From UBA8437 sp003445035 (GTDB lineage Bacteria > Planctomycetota > Planctomycetia > Planctomycetales > Planctomycetaceae), in assembly GCA_937901285.1 (NCBI GenBank), contig CALCHI010000370.1, positions 1-20,128 of the forward strand: DNA of 20,128 bases, given 5' to 3'. Shown piece by piece: positions 7,158-15,276 of this stretch. A model generated the notes under the pieces. It was not told where the DNA came from. It saw only the letters and a list, made by a program, of their open reading frames with translations, and searched no databases. Both the position numbers and the translations under genes were made by a program. Each line of letters opens with the position of its first letter. Within the stretch, counting starts at the first letter, position 1.

Positions 7158-10100
7158 CTAGAACGATTCGTAGGTCTTGGGGAACCGTATCAACAGCCAA
7201 CGCTGTTCATACTGGTGGCAATGTGACCAGCCCAGCTTCTCGTACAGGTCACGGCGTTTCTTGACGTGCCAGAAGTTCGCCGGTGTGCCCGGGTAGTATT
7301 TCTGGAGCCATTTCAGGGCGATTGCCGGACGGCCTCGTCGCCGTTCGTGTCGGATGTGCAGCAGGACGTACTTCTTTTCGGTCGTGTCGACCCAGTTGCC
7401 CAGTGCCTTGAAATTGCTCTTGAAAGCCTTGTCGTGAGCCGCCTTGTCGGCAATCGGATGCTTGTCGACCACGTCGGGCAATTCCATGTAGGCCAGAGCC
7501 CGTCCCTTGCGGTAGAGCGCATCGACCAGCACATCCTTGTTCTTGGAACGGCCGCCTCGCTTGCCGAGCGTCTTGGCCAGCTTGTCGATGTCGATGGTCG
7601 CGATCACCGCGTCGGCGGCAGCAACGACCTCGGGCAGACGCTGCTTGCGGTGTTTGAGGTGATCGAGTCTTTCCAGGCGAATCAACAGCACGGGCAGGTG
7701 CTTGGGAGTTTCGGCCAGCAGCTTGGCGGCCAGGGCCTCGAACTCTTTGCGACGGGTTTCAAACGGGATTCTCGACAGGCGGTCGACAAGGAAATCGCGT
7801 TGTTCGGTGGCGAGGTTTCCGGCCGGCGGTTTCGCCGCGGCCTTGGTCTTGACCGGGGTGGCCGGCACGACCAGGGACAGGACGAATCCCCCCGGTCGGC
7901 GTCCGGATCCATGGCGTGACGCATCGGTTCGGCCGTAGTGCACGGATCCCAACAGCAGGTCGCCGGGTGCGGCCGCCGTGGGTACCTGGCGGCGGGATGG
8001 GGCGACCAGGAAGATCGAACGTGCTGCTCCGGCAGGCAGGGGGCCCGACGACGACGAACGGAGTCCCAGCGATGCGCTGGCCCGATTCGATGCGATCGTT
8101 ACGCCGATCGGTTTGGACAAGGGTCTGTCGAGTGCCAGTCGCAGTGACTTGTGACGGTTCAGCAACGCCTCGTCGGTGTGTCGCAACTGCAGCCGCAGGC
8201 GATACGAGCCGGGTGAAAGCCGCAGTGGGCCAGGAAAAGTGTCGTCACATCCGACACGTCTCTTGTTGCTGTCAAAGAGCATCCAGAGCTGTGTGCCAAA
8301 GGGCGAATCGTAGAGCTGGTTGTCGAGATCGGGGAATTGTGGCGACACGTTGCCGGTCCGCTTCTGCTGGAACTCGTATTCGATGATCAGTCGATGGATG
8401 ACGCGGTCGCGGGTCAGGTGGTCGCGTTCGGTCGGCAGCGGCTCAAGCGAGCTGCCCGATGCGGGGACGAGTGTGCGATGGGTGACCAGGGATGCCTTTG
8501 GCGACAGGTCCTCGGCAACCAGGCGGTTCTGCAGCAGGACGCGGCTGCCCCCCTGCCCCGCCGTCAGGGTCACCTTTCGCTGGTCCGGAACGATTCCGTG
8601 GAAGCGAACGGACCAGTCGACCGATGACTCGCCCAGGCTCGACCAGTACTGGGCCAGGCAAAGTTCCAGCATCCGGCCGGGAACGACCGGGATGCTGTGG
8701 ACGGTTTCGGCTCCCGGTCGCAATGTCAGGTAGCGCCGCGACTGGTCGTCACGAAAGCTCCGGCCGGGACGCAGTTGAACCGAGTGCAGGACGAATCGTC
8801 GGTTGGGCCCGGCGACGTCGGGCGTGGGTGTGCCCGGCGAGGAAGACTTCGAAGAGCCTGTCGGTTCTTGGGGAGGCGATTTCAGGGTCAACGAGACATC
8901 CGCCCAGGTGGCTCCGGCCGGGACGTCGAGGAAGCGTCTGGCCAGTGTTCCGGGGTGGAAGGGGACGACCGAATGCCAGTTGGCGCGGGCGGTGGTGGGA
9001 TGCGGCTTGATCACGGTGATGGGAACGCGGGCCAATGGGCCCCGGTCCGGCTGGTCACTGTCGAGAACCAGCACCTCGCCGCGATGCGCCCCTGGTTGGA
9101 GTCCATTGGGGTCGACGGTCACGCGGAAACTGCCGCCCCCGTGGGTCAGCAGCAGTTGCTTGCCGCAGTCGATCCACTTGGCAGACGGTTCGAGAGCCAG
9201 GTTCAGCTGAAACGCGACTCTCGCCGAGTTGTCATGGTTTTCGGGAAAACGAGGTGTCAGCTGGACCAGTCTCGAAGCGGGCCGTGCGGTTTCGTGAGCG
9301 TCACGCAGGTAGATGCCCCGTCGACCACGCCCTCCCGCGACCCGCACTTCGATCGGCAGGGTTTCGCCGACCGACGCGGCGTGTCGGGCCAGGTACTCCC
9401 AGGCTCGATCAACCTGCAACAGCCCGGGGCCCTGGCCAAAGCCGTCTGCTGCGGGGCCGGCGATCGGTGCCGCCGTGTTGCGGATGGCTCGCCTGAGGCT
9501 GGTGGGAGTGTAGGAGATCTCCTGTTGCTTGAGTCCGGAGATCAGCAGGGCCAGGTTGCCGCAGGCGTTGGGCGAGGACATCGATGTGCCGTTCATCCTC
9601 ATGCTGCCCTGGAGTGTCCAGCCCGGGACCGGGGCCACGGCTCCACCGGGAGCGAAGATGTCGACACCCGCGTCGCCGTCTGAGGTTGGTCCCCGGCTCG
9701 ACCAGGTGTAGGGCATTCCGGGCAGCATTTTTCTCAGCGAATACTCGGATCGCATCATGGCCGGCGAGACGTAGGCACCGACTCCAAGCAGGGCTGTCGT
9801 GGTGCCGCCTGGGGAACCGACCGTCGAGAGGGCTGGTCCCGCGTTGCCGGCGCTGGCGACGAAAACGACGCCGTGCCGATTGACCAGTTCTGAGAACAAC
9901 GAGGACAGTCGCCCGCGATTGGGCAAATGGGAGGGTTCCCCGTAGCTCATGTTGACCAGGTCGCAGTCGTTGCGCAACACCGCGTGCAGGCCTCGCACCA
10001 GCCCGGCTCCGGTTTCCATTGATCCCAGGCGGGTGTCACCGATCTTGACCGAGACGATCTGGGCCCCCGGCGCCAGGCCGTTGCGGCGGGGCTGCTTGGG

Positions 10101-11051
10101 GTAGTGGGCTGAGACGATACCGGCCACGTGAGTCCCGTGTGCTCCACAGGTGGTGACAATCGACAGCAGGTTCCCCTTGTCAAAGATGTTGACGGTGAAG
10201 TTGAGCAGGCTGGCCGAGGAAAACGTGGCGTACTTGGGTTCGTCACGGTACGTCGTCAGCACGGTTTCCTCGCCCAGGTCACCGTCCTCGTCGGTGTCAA
10301 CCACCGCTCGCCATCGCATTCCGTCGTGGAAGACGACGCAGTCGAAGATCGGTCCGGGATCCTGCAGGTTGCCGGCGGCGGCCTGGAGTTGCGTGATCCG
10401 TTCGGCGAGTTCGTCTCGGTGCAGCCGTTCGGATGCGGTCGGCTTCGGATGGGCCTTTGTCCAGGCGGCCAGGTCCTGTTTGAGCTGGTTGAGAGTGACC
10501 CGTTGCCGGCGTTCCCAGTCGCGGCGTCGTTCGCGTTTGAGGCGAGCGATCAACTCGCCGGGGAACAGGTCGAAGGCCCGTTTCCAGCCGAGATGGAATT
10601 TCCCGCTGGGGTTCTTCCAGTCTGACGGGATCTTCAGCGTGCGACCGGTCAACCCGGCCAGTGTTCCGCTTGAAGCCGGTCGCACGGTCGAGGTGTCGAC
10701 ATCGCCACTGCCGGTGCCGTCGATCAGGTCGACCACCTTCAGCTTGCCGTCGCTGGTGGTTTGCAGCCCGGTGGCACCGGGATCGACACCGGTGTCGAAG
10801 ATCGCGACGACCACGCCTCGGCCGTCGAAGTGTTCGTGGGTTTCAAGGAGGCGGTGGGCACCGGTTTCGACCTTCGGCAACAGCCCCCGTTCGAATGGCT
10901 CGGGGACCGGGTCCGCAGCAGTCAGCGACGTGGAAACGGCCAGGAATGCGGTCAGGGCCAACGTGTGCATCGCTGCGGGGTGAAGCGGTGGCGACACTCG
11001 CCTGGCAAAGGTGACCGACTTGCCGCAGGCGTGACGTTTCGGGTTGCCCAT
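7158..11051 (-). CDS. Tripeptidyl-peptidase II homologue (S8A subtilisin family)
   Basis: A subtilisin-fold serine peptidase that in animals removes tripeptides from free N-termini. Numbering here starts at the GTG frame start at 11060 (1300 aa); ATG 11051 (residue 4) is annotated, and ATG 10970 (residue 31) is another option. Catalytic residues are Asp89 (FDTGVDPG), His308 (GAHGTHVAG), oxyanion Asn406 (SAGN) and Ser493 (NGTSMSSPNA). The 219-residue Asp-His insertion is a hallmark of tripeptidyl-peptidase II. Glu349 (SMETG) and Glu375 (SYGEPSH) sit 144 and 118 residues before the serine, as do human Glu305 and Glu331, which hold the substrate N-terminus. A beta-rich middle (550-1080) and helical C-terminus follow, ending LGWSHCHQYEQRW...PKTYESF, matching the animal end motif. 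A hydrophobic segment (31-49, ending LTAA) resembles an export signal, which the cytosolic animal enzyme lacks. Low-complexity insertion at 731-753. Probably cotranscribed with the MFS gene. Confidence 0.93.
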   Translation of the reverse strand: MGNPKRHACGKSVTFARRVSPPLHPAAMHTLALTAFLAVSTSLTAADPVPEPFERGLLPKVETGAHRLLETHEHFDGRGVVVAIFDTGVDPGATGLQTTSDGKLKVVDLIDGTGSGDVDTSTVRPASSGTLAGLTGRTLKIPSDWKNPSGKFHLGWKRAFDLFPGELIARLKRERRRDWERRQRVTLNQLKQDLAAWTKAHPKPTASERLHRDELAERITQLQAAAGNLQDPGPIFDCVVFHDGMRWRAVVDTDEDGDLGEETVLTTYRDEPKYATFSSASLLNFTVNIFDKGNLLSIVTTCGAHGTHVAGIVSAHYPKQPRRNGLAPGAQIVSVKIGDTRLGSMETGAGLVRGLHAVLRNDCDLVNMSYGEPSHLPNRGRLSSLFSELVNRHGVVFVASAGNAGPALSTVGSPGGTTTALLGVGAYVSPAMMRSEYSLRKMLPGMPYTWSSRGPTSDGDAGVDIFAPGGAVAPVPGWTLQGSMRMNGTSMSSPNACGNLALLISGLKQQEISYTPTSLRRAIRNTAAPIAGPAADGFGQGPGLLQVDRAWEYLARHAASVGETLPIEVRVAGGRGRRGIYLRDAHETARPASRLVQLTPRFPENHDNSARVAFQLNLALEPSAKWIDCGKQLLLTHGGGSFRVTVDPNGLQPGAHRGEVLVLDSDQPDRGPLARVPITVIKPHPTTARANWHSVVPFHPGTLARRFLDVPAGATWADVSLTLKSPPQEPTGSSKSSSPGTPTPDVAGPNRRFVLHSVQLRPGRSFRDDQSRRYLTLRPGAETVHSIPVVPGRMLELCLAQYWSSLGESSVDWSVRFHGIVPDQRKVTLTAGQGGSRVLLQNRLVAEDLSPKASLVTHRTLVPASGSSLEPLPTERDHLTRDRVIHRLIIEYEFQQKRTGNVSPQFPDLDNQLYDSPFGTQLWMLFDSNKRRVGCDDTFPGPLRLSPGSYRLRLQLRHTDEALLNRHKSLRLALDRPLSKPIGVTIASNRASASLGLRSSSSGPLPAGAARSIFLVAPSRRQVPTAAAPGDLLLGSVHYGRTDASRHGSGRRPGGFVLSLVVPATPVKTKAAAKPPAGNLATEQRDFLVDRLSRIPFETRRKEFEALAAKLLAETPKHLPVLLIRLERLDHLKHRKQRLPEVVAAADAVIATIDIDKLAKTLGKRGGRSKNKDVLVDALYRKGRALAYMELPDVVDKHPIADKAAHDKAFKSNFKALGNWVDTTEKKYVLLHIRHERRRGRPAIALKWLQKYYPGTPANFWHVKKRRDLYEKLGWSHCHQYEQRWLLIRFPKTYESF

Positions 11052-11094
11052 GGGAACCACTCTTCGAGAGAGAGTCAGTGATGAGGACAGGGGT

Positions 11095-12495
11095 CTATTC
11101 TACGGTGGAGGTTGGGTCGACGGGTGAGCTTTCCTCCAGGTGCTCGTCGAGCCTCGGTTCGGCCATGCCGAATGTCAGCAGCCCCCCGCAGGCCACGACG
11201 ATCGAGACCGTCACGAAGATTGGCTCGAAACCGAATCGGTCGACCATCCAGCCGACCGCCGGCGAAGCGAAGAAGGGGGCGGTCATCGCCAGGTTCAGTG
11301 TGGCGATGTAGCGAGGGTGCTCGGATGGGGGGGCCAGTTCGAGCACGTAGTTGTTGATGGTCCGAAACGTCAGGGGTGTCAGGCCCAGCAGGCTGAAAGT
11401 GATCCAGTAGAAACCGCTTCCCGAGTTGTCCGCGAGCGAGCCGAGCCACAGGGCGATCAAGGGGACCGAGGCCAGAAGCAGGATCTGGGTGCGAATCACC
11501 ACCCGGTTTCCGAAGAAGTCGGCCAGCCACCCGAACAGGAACGTACAGACACCGAATCCGATGTTCTGGGCGACGACCCAGTGCATCAGGTAATTTCCCG
11601 ATTGGCGTTGTTCGTCGCCAAGCATCTCCCGGCCCAGGGTCTGGAAGTGGGGGAAGGCGAGTTGAATGGTAATGAACAGCATGGCGACGCAGGCAATCCG
11701 GCGAAATGACCGGTTGGAAACGAACAGGTCCCAGGCCTCCAGCAGAAGCTGTCCGGGTCTTCGCTGCGGGATTGTGGTGGCCGCGTCGGGTGGCTCGGTG
11801 ATCAGCCAGGCCAGGCTGCCGGCAACCACGAATCCAGCAGCGGTCATCAGGAAAATCCAGGCGAAGCCGTGGTCGGGGCGTTCGAGCCAGCCGGGGATCA
11901 GTAACAGGACCGCGGCTACCGAGATGATTGAGCCGAGCAGCCCTGAGACAGCCAGCAGGCGACCTCGACGGTTGTCACGAATCAGCTTGCCCTGGATGGT
12001 GGCCCAGGCCAGTCTCTGCAGGCCGGTGGCTACAAAAACGACGCCGTAACAGGCCAGGAACAGCGCCGGCAGCCAGCCGGGAAGCCCGGCCGCGAGGCCG
12101 TTTTCCGGCTGCCCGAATCTCCACCAGGTCGCCGCCAGCACGAAGAACGGGATCGCCATCGCGAACGTCGCGGCCGACAGGATCCCCTTCTTCCTGCGAG
12201 CCCCTTTCAACTGCGGTGCGTAGAACAGGGGCGGCAGGCTGCTGCAAATGCGATTGACGATGGGCAGGCATCCCCGTAGCCAGCCGGCTCCGGAAATCGC
12301 GTCCATGAAGGCCGGCATGATCACCGTCTCGGTTTTGAAGATCCAGCCGAGACGCAGTGAGATGTAGTGGGCCGAAAGCGTGCGGATGTTCCTCGACTCG
12401 ACCGCCAGGATCTCGGGCGAGGGCTCCGGACGCCCGGTGCCCGTGTCGGTGGTCGGATTGCCATTCGGCGAGGCGTTGGGCAGAGCGTCGGGCAT
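11095..12495 (-). CDS. Major facilitator superfamily transporter
   Basis: Encodes 466 aa from ATG 12495. A polar N-terminus (about 1-38) is followed by about 11-12 hydrophobic segments. Positions include 107-123, 140-158, 182-202, 210-232, 266-282, 304-320, 335-354, 361-377, 400-418 and 424-444. The conserved loop motif A appears at 322-331 (GWLADFFGNR), and a related basic loop, RDNRRGR (173-179), lies after an earlier helix. A cluster of basic residues, KGARRKKG (97-104), lies in the first half. The open frame continues upstream to 12801 but that part overlaps the CCA gene and looks non-coding. The gap to the tripeptidyl-peptidase II gene is about 40 bases with no terminator, so the two are likely one operon. 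The substrate is unknown; small peptides or amino acids would fit the neighbour but are only inference. Confidence 0.9.
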   Translation of the reverse strand: MPDALPNASPNGNPTTDTGTGRPEPSPEILAVESRNIRTLSAHYISLRLGWIFKTETVIMPAFMDAISGAGWLRGCLPIVNRICSSLPPLFYAPQLKGARRKKGILSAATFAMAIPFFVLAATWWRFGQPENGLAAGLPGWLPALFLACYGVVFVATGLQRLAWATIQGKLIRDNRRGRLLAVSGLLGSIISVAAVLLLIPGWLERPDHGFAWIFLMTAAGFVVAGSLAWLITEPPDAATTIPQRRPGQLLLEAWDLFVSNRSFRRIACVAMLFITIQLAFPHFQTLGREMLGDEQRQSGNYLMHWVVAQNIGFGVCTFLFGWLADFFGNRVVIRTQILLLASVPLIALWLGSLADNSGSGFYWITFSLLGLTPLTFRTINNYVLELAPPSEHPRYIATLNLAMTAPFFASPAVGWMVDRFGFEPIFVTVSIVVACGGLLTFGMAEPRLDEHLEESSPVDPTSTVE

Positions 12496-12569
12496 GCTGG
12501 GGTCGTTCGGCTCTACTGCCCGGGGTTTGAAGCGAAGGAGAGACGAGTTTGCGTCGGGGGGTATGTGGT

Positions 12570-12609
12570 GGTCAAGTCGGTGGCTCTGGTGGTATCGCGG
12601 TGCTTGACC
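12570..12609. promoter_or_regulatory. Inverted repeat in the MFS / CCA divergent promoter region
   Basis: Perfect 7-bp arms GGTCAAG (12570-12576) and CTTGACC (12603-12609) are separated by 26 bases, between two divergent starts. Each arm contains a TTGACC hexamer resembling a -35 box pointing toward its own gene. The corresponding -10 positions are poor, so an operator or chance are equally open. Confidence 0.28.
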
Positions 12610-12651
12610 CGATTGGAGCCGGTCACGAGAGTAGACGCGCGGGAGCCACAC

Positions 12652-12658
12652 GGGAGAG
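12652..12658 (+). promoter_or_regulatory. Ribosome binding site of the CCA gene
   Basis: GGGAGAG ends 6 bases before ATG 12665. It supports that start for the nucleotidyltransferase. Confidence 0.55.
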
Positions 12659-12664
12659 TCGCGG

Positions 12665-13906
12665 ATGGGCCCGGCCCACCAGCCCAGGGCGTTTGCCCTG
12701 GAAGTCGTTGAAACACTGATCGAGGCGGGCCACGAGGCCGTCTGGGCCGGAGGTTGTGTGCGCGACCTGTTGATGGGGCGTGAGCCGGGTGACTTCGACA
12801 TCGCGACCGACGCCCTGCCGGATCAGGTGAGGGAGGTCTTCGGTCGGGGACGGTCGTTCGCTGTCGGGGCGTCATTCGGTGTGGTGCTGGTCCGCGATCG
12901 CGACGGCAGGGAGGGGCCGGTCGAAGTGGCGACGTTTCGGACCGAAGGCGCCTACGCCGATGGGCGGCACCCGGACGCGGTGCAATTCGCCACCCGCCAG
13001 GATGACGCCCGCCGTCGCGACTTCACGATCAACGGGATGTTTATGGATCCCCGGACCGGGGAGGTCTTTGATGACGTTGGCGGGAGGCAGGACATCGAAC
13101 GTGGACTGGTGCGGGCCATCGGCGAGCCGGAGGCACGGATCAATGAGGACAAGCTGAGGATGTTGCGGGCCATCCGTTTCACCGCGTCCCTGGAGTTTGC
13201 GCTGGATCCGGCGACAGCCGAGGCGATTGCCGCGCACGCCGAGGAGATCTCGGTGGTCAGTGCCGAACGGATTGCTGACGAGTGGCGGCGGATGCTGGCC
13301 GATGGGACTCGTGCCGTCGCGGTCCGGTTGGCGATCGAGACAGGGCTGTTGGCGAGCGTGTTTCCCGAGGTTCCCGTTGCAGGTTATGACGCGGCGGTTG
13401 AGCGACTCGGACACCTGCCGCAGTCGGCCACGGCGACGGTTGCCCTGGCGGTGCTGCTTGTGGATGTTCAGGATCCCGGGGCGATGTGTGAGCGATTGAA
13501 ACTGTCCAACCGGGAGACCGACGAGGTGACGTGGCTGGTGGCGTCCCGTGGCGGGCTGGATCAGGCGGCCGATCGAAAACGATCCCAGCTCTTTCCTCTG
13601 TTGGCTCACCCTTCGCGAGACGGGTTGCTCGAGTTGATCGATGCAATCCGGCGGGGGGCCGCGGGGCCGAATGACGATGTGGCGTGGTGTCGCGCGTTGC
13701 TTGAGACGGTTGGTGTCGAGGAACTGGATCCGCCGCCAATTGTGACCGGGGAGGATCTGATCGCGGTCGGCTTGAGACCTGGCCCGTTGTTCAAGACACT
13801 GTTGGGCTCGGTTCGCGACGCGCAACTCGATGGGGATGTGGGTGATCGCGACGAGGCCCTGGCGTGGGTTCATGAGATCCGGAGAGAGAACGAACCAGAT
13901 GAGTGA
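12665..13906 (+). CDS. cca: CCA tRNA nucleotidyltransferase / poly(A) polymerase family, class II
   Basis: Encodes 413 aa of the class II nucleotidyltransferase family, which adds or repairs the 3' CCA of tRNAs from CTP and ATP, or in some members adds poly(A). Core motifs are in order: AGGCVRD (28-34), the catalytic pair in GDFDIATDA (42-50, Asp43 and Asp45), the third acidic residue in VEVATFR (86-92, Glu87), RRRDFTINGM (116-125), and the RNA/nucleotide-binding helix EDKLRMLRAIRF (161-172). The head and neck domains are complete, followed by a helical body and tail. No HD phosphohydrolase motif is seen, unlike the E. coli enzyme. Sequence alone does not separate CCA-adding, A-adding and poly(A) activity. 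It overlaps the next gene by 8 bases, so the two are probably cotranscribed. Confidence 0.92.
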   Translation: MGPAHQPRAFALEVVETLIEAGHEAVWAGGCVRDLLMGREPGDFDIATDALPDQVREVFGRGRSFAVGASFGVVLVRDRDGREGPVEVATFRTEGAYADGRHPDAVQFATRQDDARRRDFTINGMFMDPRTGEVFDDVGGRQDIERGLVRAIGEPEARINEDKLRMLRAIRFTASLEFALDPATAEAIAAHAEEISVVSAERIADEWRRMLADGTRAVAVRLAIETGLLASVFPEVPVAGYDAAVERLGHLPQSATATVALAVLLVDVQDPGAMCERLKLSNRETDEVTWLVASRGGLDQAADRKRSQLFPLLAHPSRDGLLELIDAIRRGAAGPNDDVAWCRALLETVGVEELDPPPIVTGEDLIAVGLRPGPLFKTLLGSVRDAQLDGDVGDRDEALAWVHEIRRENEPDE

Positions 13907-15005
13907 CACCGTGAGGATTGCGATGATCGGGGCCGGCGCGGTCGCCGACTACCACCACGTTCCCGGGATCCATGTTGATCCGCGGGCCGAACTGGTCGCC
14001 GTCTGTGACCCCAACGAGGCCCTGCTCGAACAGCGGCTCGGCGATTGGGGCGTTTCGCGGACGACTACCGATTACCAGGAAATCGCCGATGCGGACGACA
14101 TCGATGCGGTGGTCATCGCGACGCCCAATTTCACACACCGGCCGATCACCCTGGCCTGCGTAGCGGCCGGCAAGCACGTGATGTGTGAAAAGCCGCTGGG
14201 ACTCAGTTTTGAGGAGTCCGCAGAGATGTACCGGGCGGCCCGTGACGCCGGTGTGCGTCACATGACAGCGTTCACTTACCGGTTTGCACCATCGATGCGG
14301 TACCTGCGTCACCTGTTGGCCGATGGCCAATTGGGGATGCCGCGTCACTTCCGCAGCCAGAGGTTCCTGGACCTGCCCGAGACCAGCTGGGGGTGGCGTC
14401 AGTACAAGCACCTGGCCGGGGCCGGTGATCTTTACGACATGACGATCCATCGCATCGACTTCGCGCAGGATCTGCTGGGGCCGATCGATTCGGTCTGTGG
14501 CGCCATCGCTCAGTTCGCTCCTCGAACCGAGGTCCCCGGCGGGGGGACCTGCGATCCATCGGATGTTGATGACTGGTCGGCGCTTGTGGGCCGCTTCGAA
14601 AGCGGAGCGGTGGGGATCTGGGAGGGCAGCACCTTGATGAAGGGGCACCACAATGACGGGTACGGGTTCGAATGGGCCGAGATCAACGGCAGTGAGAAAT
14701 CGGCGGTGTACCAGTTGACCGACCCGAACAACATCCTGGTTGGTGGGCACGGCGAATCGATGCAGAAGGTGCCAGTTCCGTCCGAGTTTCTGGTGGCTCC
14801 CGACAGCCCTCGCGACCCGTCACAGGGGGTGCCCAGCGACGTCTTCCGCCACGATCTTGTCTGGGAGTTCGTCTCGGCGATCGTCGAAGGCCGAGATCCG
14901 ATCCCCAGTTTCCGGGATGGCGCCAGTGCCCAGGCGGTTGCCGATGCCGTGCTGGCGTCCGATGCCGAGGGCCGCTGGGTCGATGTCAGCCGGGCACTCG
15001 ATTGA
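13899..15005 (+). CDS. Gfo/Idh/MocA family NAD(P)-dependent oxidoreductase
   Basis: Encodes 368 aa, starting at ATG 13899 inside the CCA stop (shared ATGAGTGA). GGAGAGAG (13881-13888) acts as the ribosome binding site, so translation is probably coupled. The N-terminal Rossmann fold has VRIAMIGAGAVADYHH (5-20), the acidic end of the second strand VAVCDPN (33-39), VVIATPNFTH (71-80) and CEKPL (96-100), with the conserved lysine 98 of the family. The C-terminal domain carries AGDLYDMTIHRIDF (175-188), whose Asp180 and His184 match the usual catalytic or substrate-contact positions. No signal peptide, so it should be cytoplasmic. Members oxidise or epimerise sugars, inositols and similar polyols; the substrate here cannot be told. 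Its pairing with a tRNA-processing gene has no evident metabolic logic. Confidence 0.93.
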   Translation: MSDTVRIAMIGAGAVADYHHVPGIHVDPRAELVAVCDPNEALLEQRLGDWGVSRTTTDYQEIADADDIDAVVIATPNFTHRPITLACVAAGKHVMCEKPLGLSFEESAEMYRAARDAGVRHMTAFTYRFAPSMRYLRHLLADGQLGMPRHFRSQRFLDLPETSWGWRQYKHLAGAGDLYDMTIHRIDFAQDLLGPIDSVCGAIAQFAPRTEVPGGGTCDPSDVDDWSALVGRFESGAVGIWEGSTLMKGHHNDGYGFEWAEINGSEKSAVYQLTDPNNILVGGHGESMQKVPVPSEFLVAPDSPRDPSQGVPSDVFRHDLVWEFVSAIVEGRDPIPSFRDGASAQAVADAVLASDAEGRWVDVSRALD

Positions 15006-15096
15006 CCATGCTCCGGCCGACTGCTAAAAAAGCAGCAACGCTTCACCGTGACAGTGACAATCTTCAAACGCCCTTTCGTGCAGGACGTGGCTACCG

Positions 15097-15276
15097 ATGG
15101 GACGAGTTGAACGCGACCGAGAGATCGCCCGGCGACGGCATCGTCGACACAAGTTGCAGAAGCTGCGCAAGCAGTTCGCTGCTGCGAGCAACAAGAGTCA
15201 GAAACAGCTGATCGCCGAGAAGGTGCAGCGGATCAGCCCGCTGGTCGATCTTGAAAACGAGTCCGCTTCGGACTGA
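15097..15276 (+). CDS. Small basic protein, planctomycete-type (DUF6800-like)
   Basis: A 59-residue open frame of 180 bases, ATG 15097 to TGA 15274-15276. The N-terminal half is strongly basic and helical (MGRVERDREIARRRHRRHKL, then QKLRKQFAAA). A second helix has KSQKQLIAEKVQRISPL (33-49), and the tail is acidic (DLENESASD). The opening MGR.ERDREIARRR and the late KV.RISPL pattern match my memory of a small family common in planctomycetes (I believe DUF6800), but this is unverified. A weak GCAGGA sequence lies about 10-15 bases upstream. The basic helical character would suit nucleic-acid or ribosome contact, but no function is known to me. It sits 91 bases after the oxidoreductase and may share its transcript. 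A longer overlapping frame from 15002 lacks any recognisable feature. Confidence 0.8.
   Translation: MGRVERDREIARRRHRRHKLQKLRKQFAAASNKSQKQLIAEKVQRISPLVDLENESASD

Noticed and set aside
8697..9683. 328-residue frame antisense to the peptidase gene
   Set aside because: It is a long shadow frame in GC-rich DNA, Gly/Arg/Val-rich with no motif, while the opposite frame is a clear peptidase.
12496..12801. Upstream extension of the MFS frame by about 100 residues
   Set aside because: It overlaps the start of the cca gene on the opposite strand, is Arg/Pro/Ser-rich with no hydrophobic pattern, and is not needed for the MFS fold.
12872..13909. 345-residue frame antisense to the cca gene
   Set aside because: Low-information Arg/Gln/Pro-rich translation lying wholly under a gene with complete family motifs.
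15024..15038. CTGCTAAAAAAGCAG as a terminator after the oxidoreductase
   Set aside because: The stem is only 4 bp with an A-rich loop and no T-run follows, so it is too weak to call.
15002..15211. 69-residue frame overlapping the small basic protein
   Set aside because: Its translation is irregular and motif-free, whereas the other frame gives a coherent basic helical protein.
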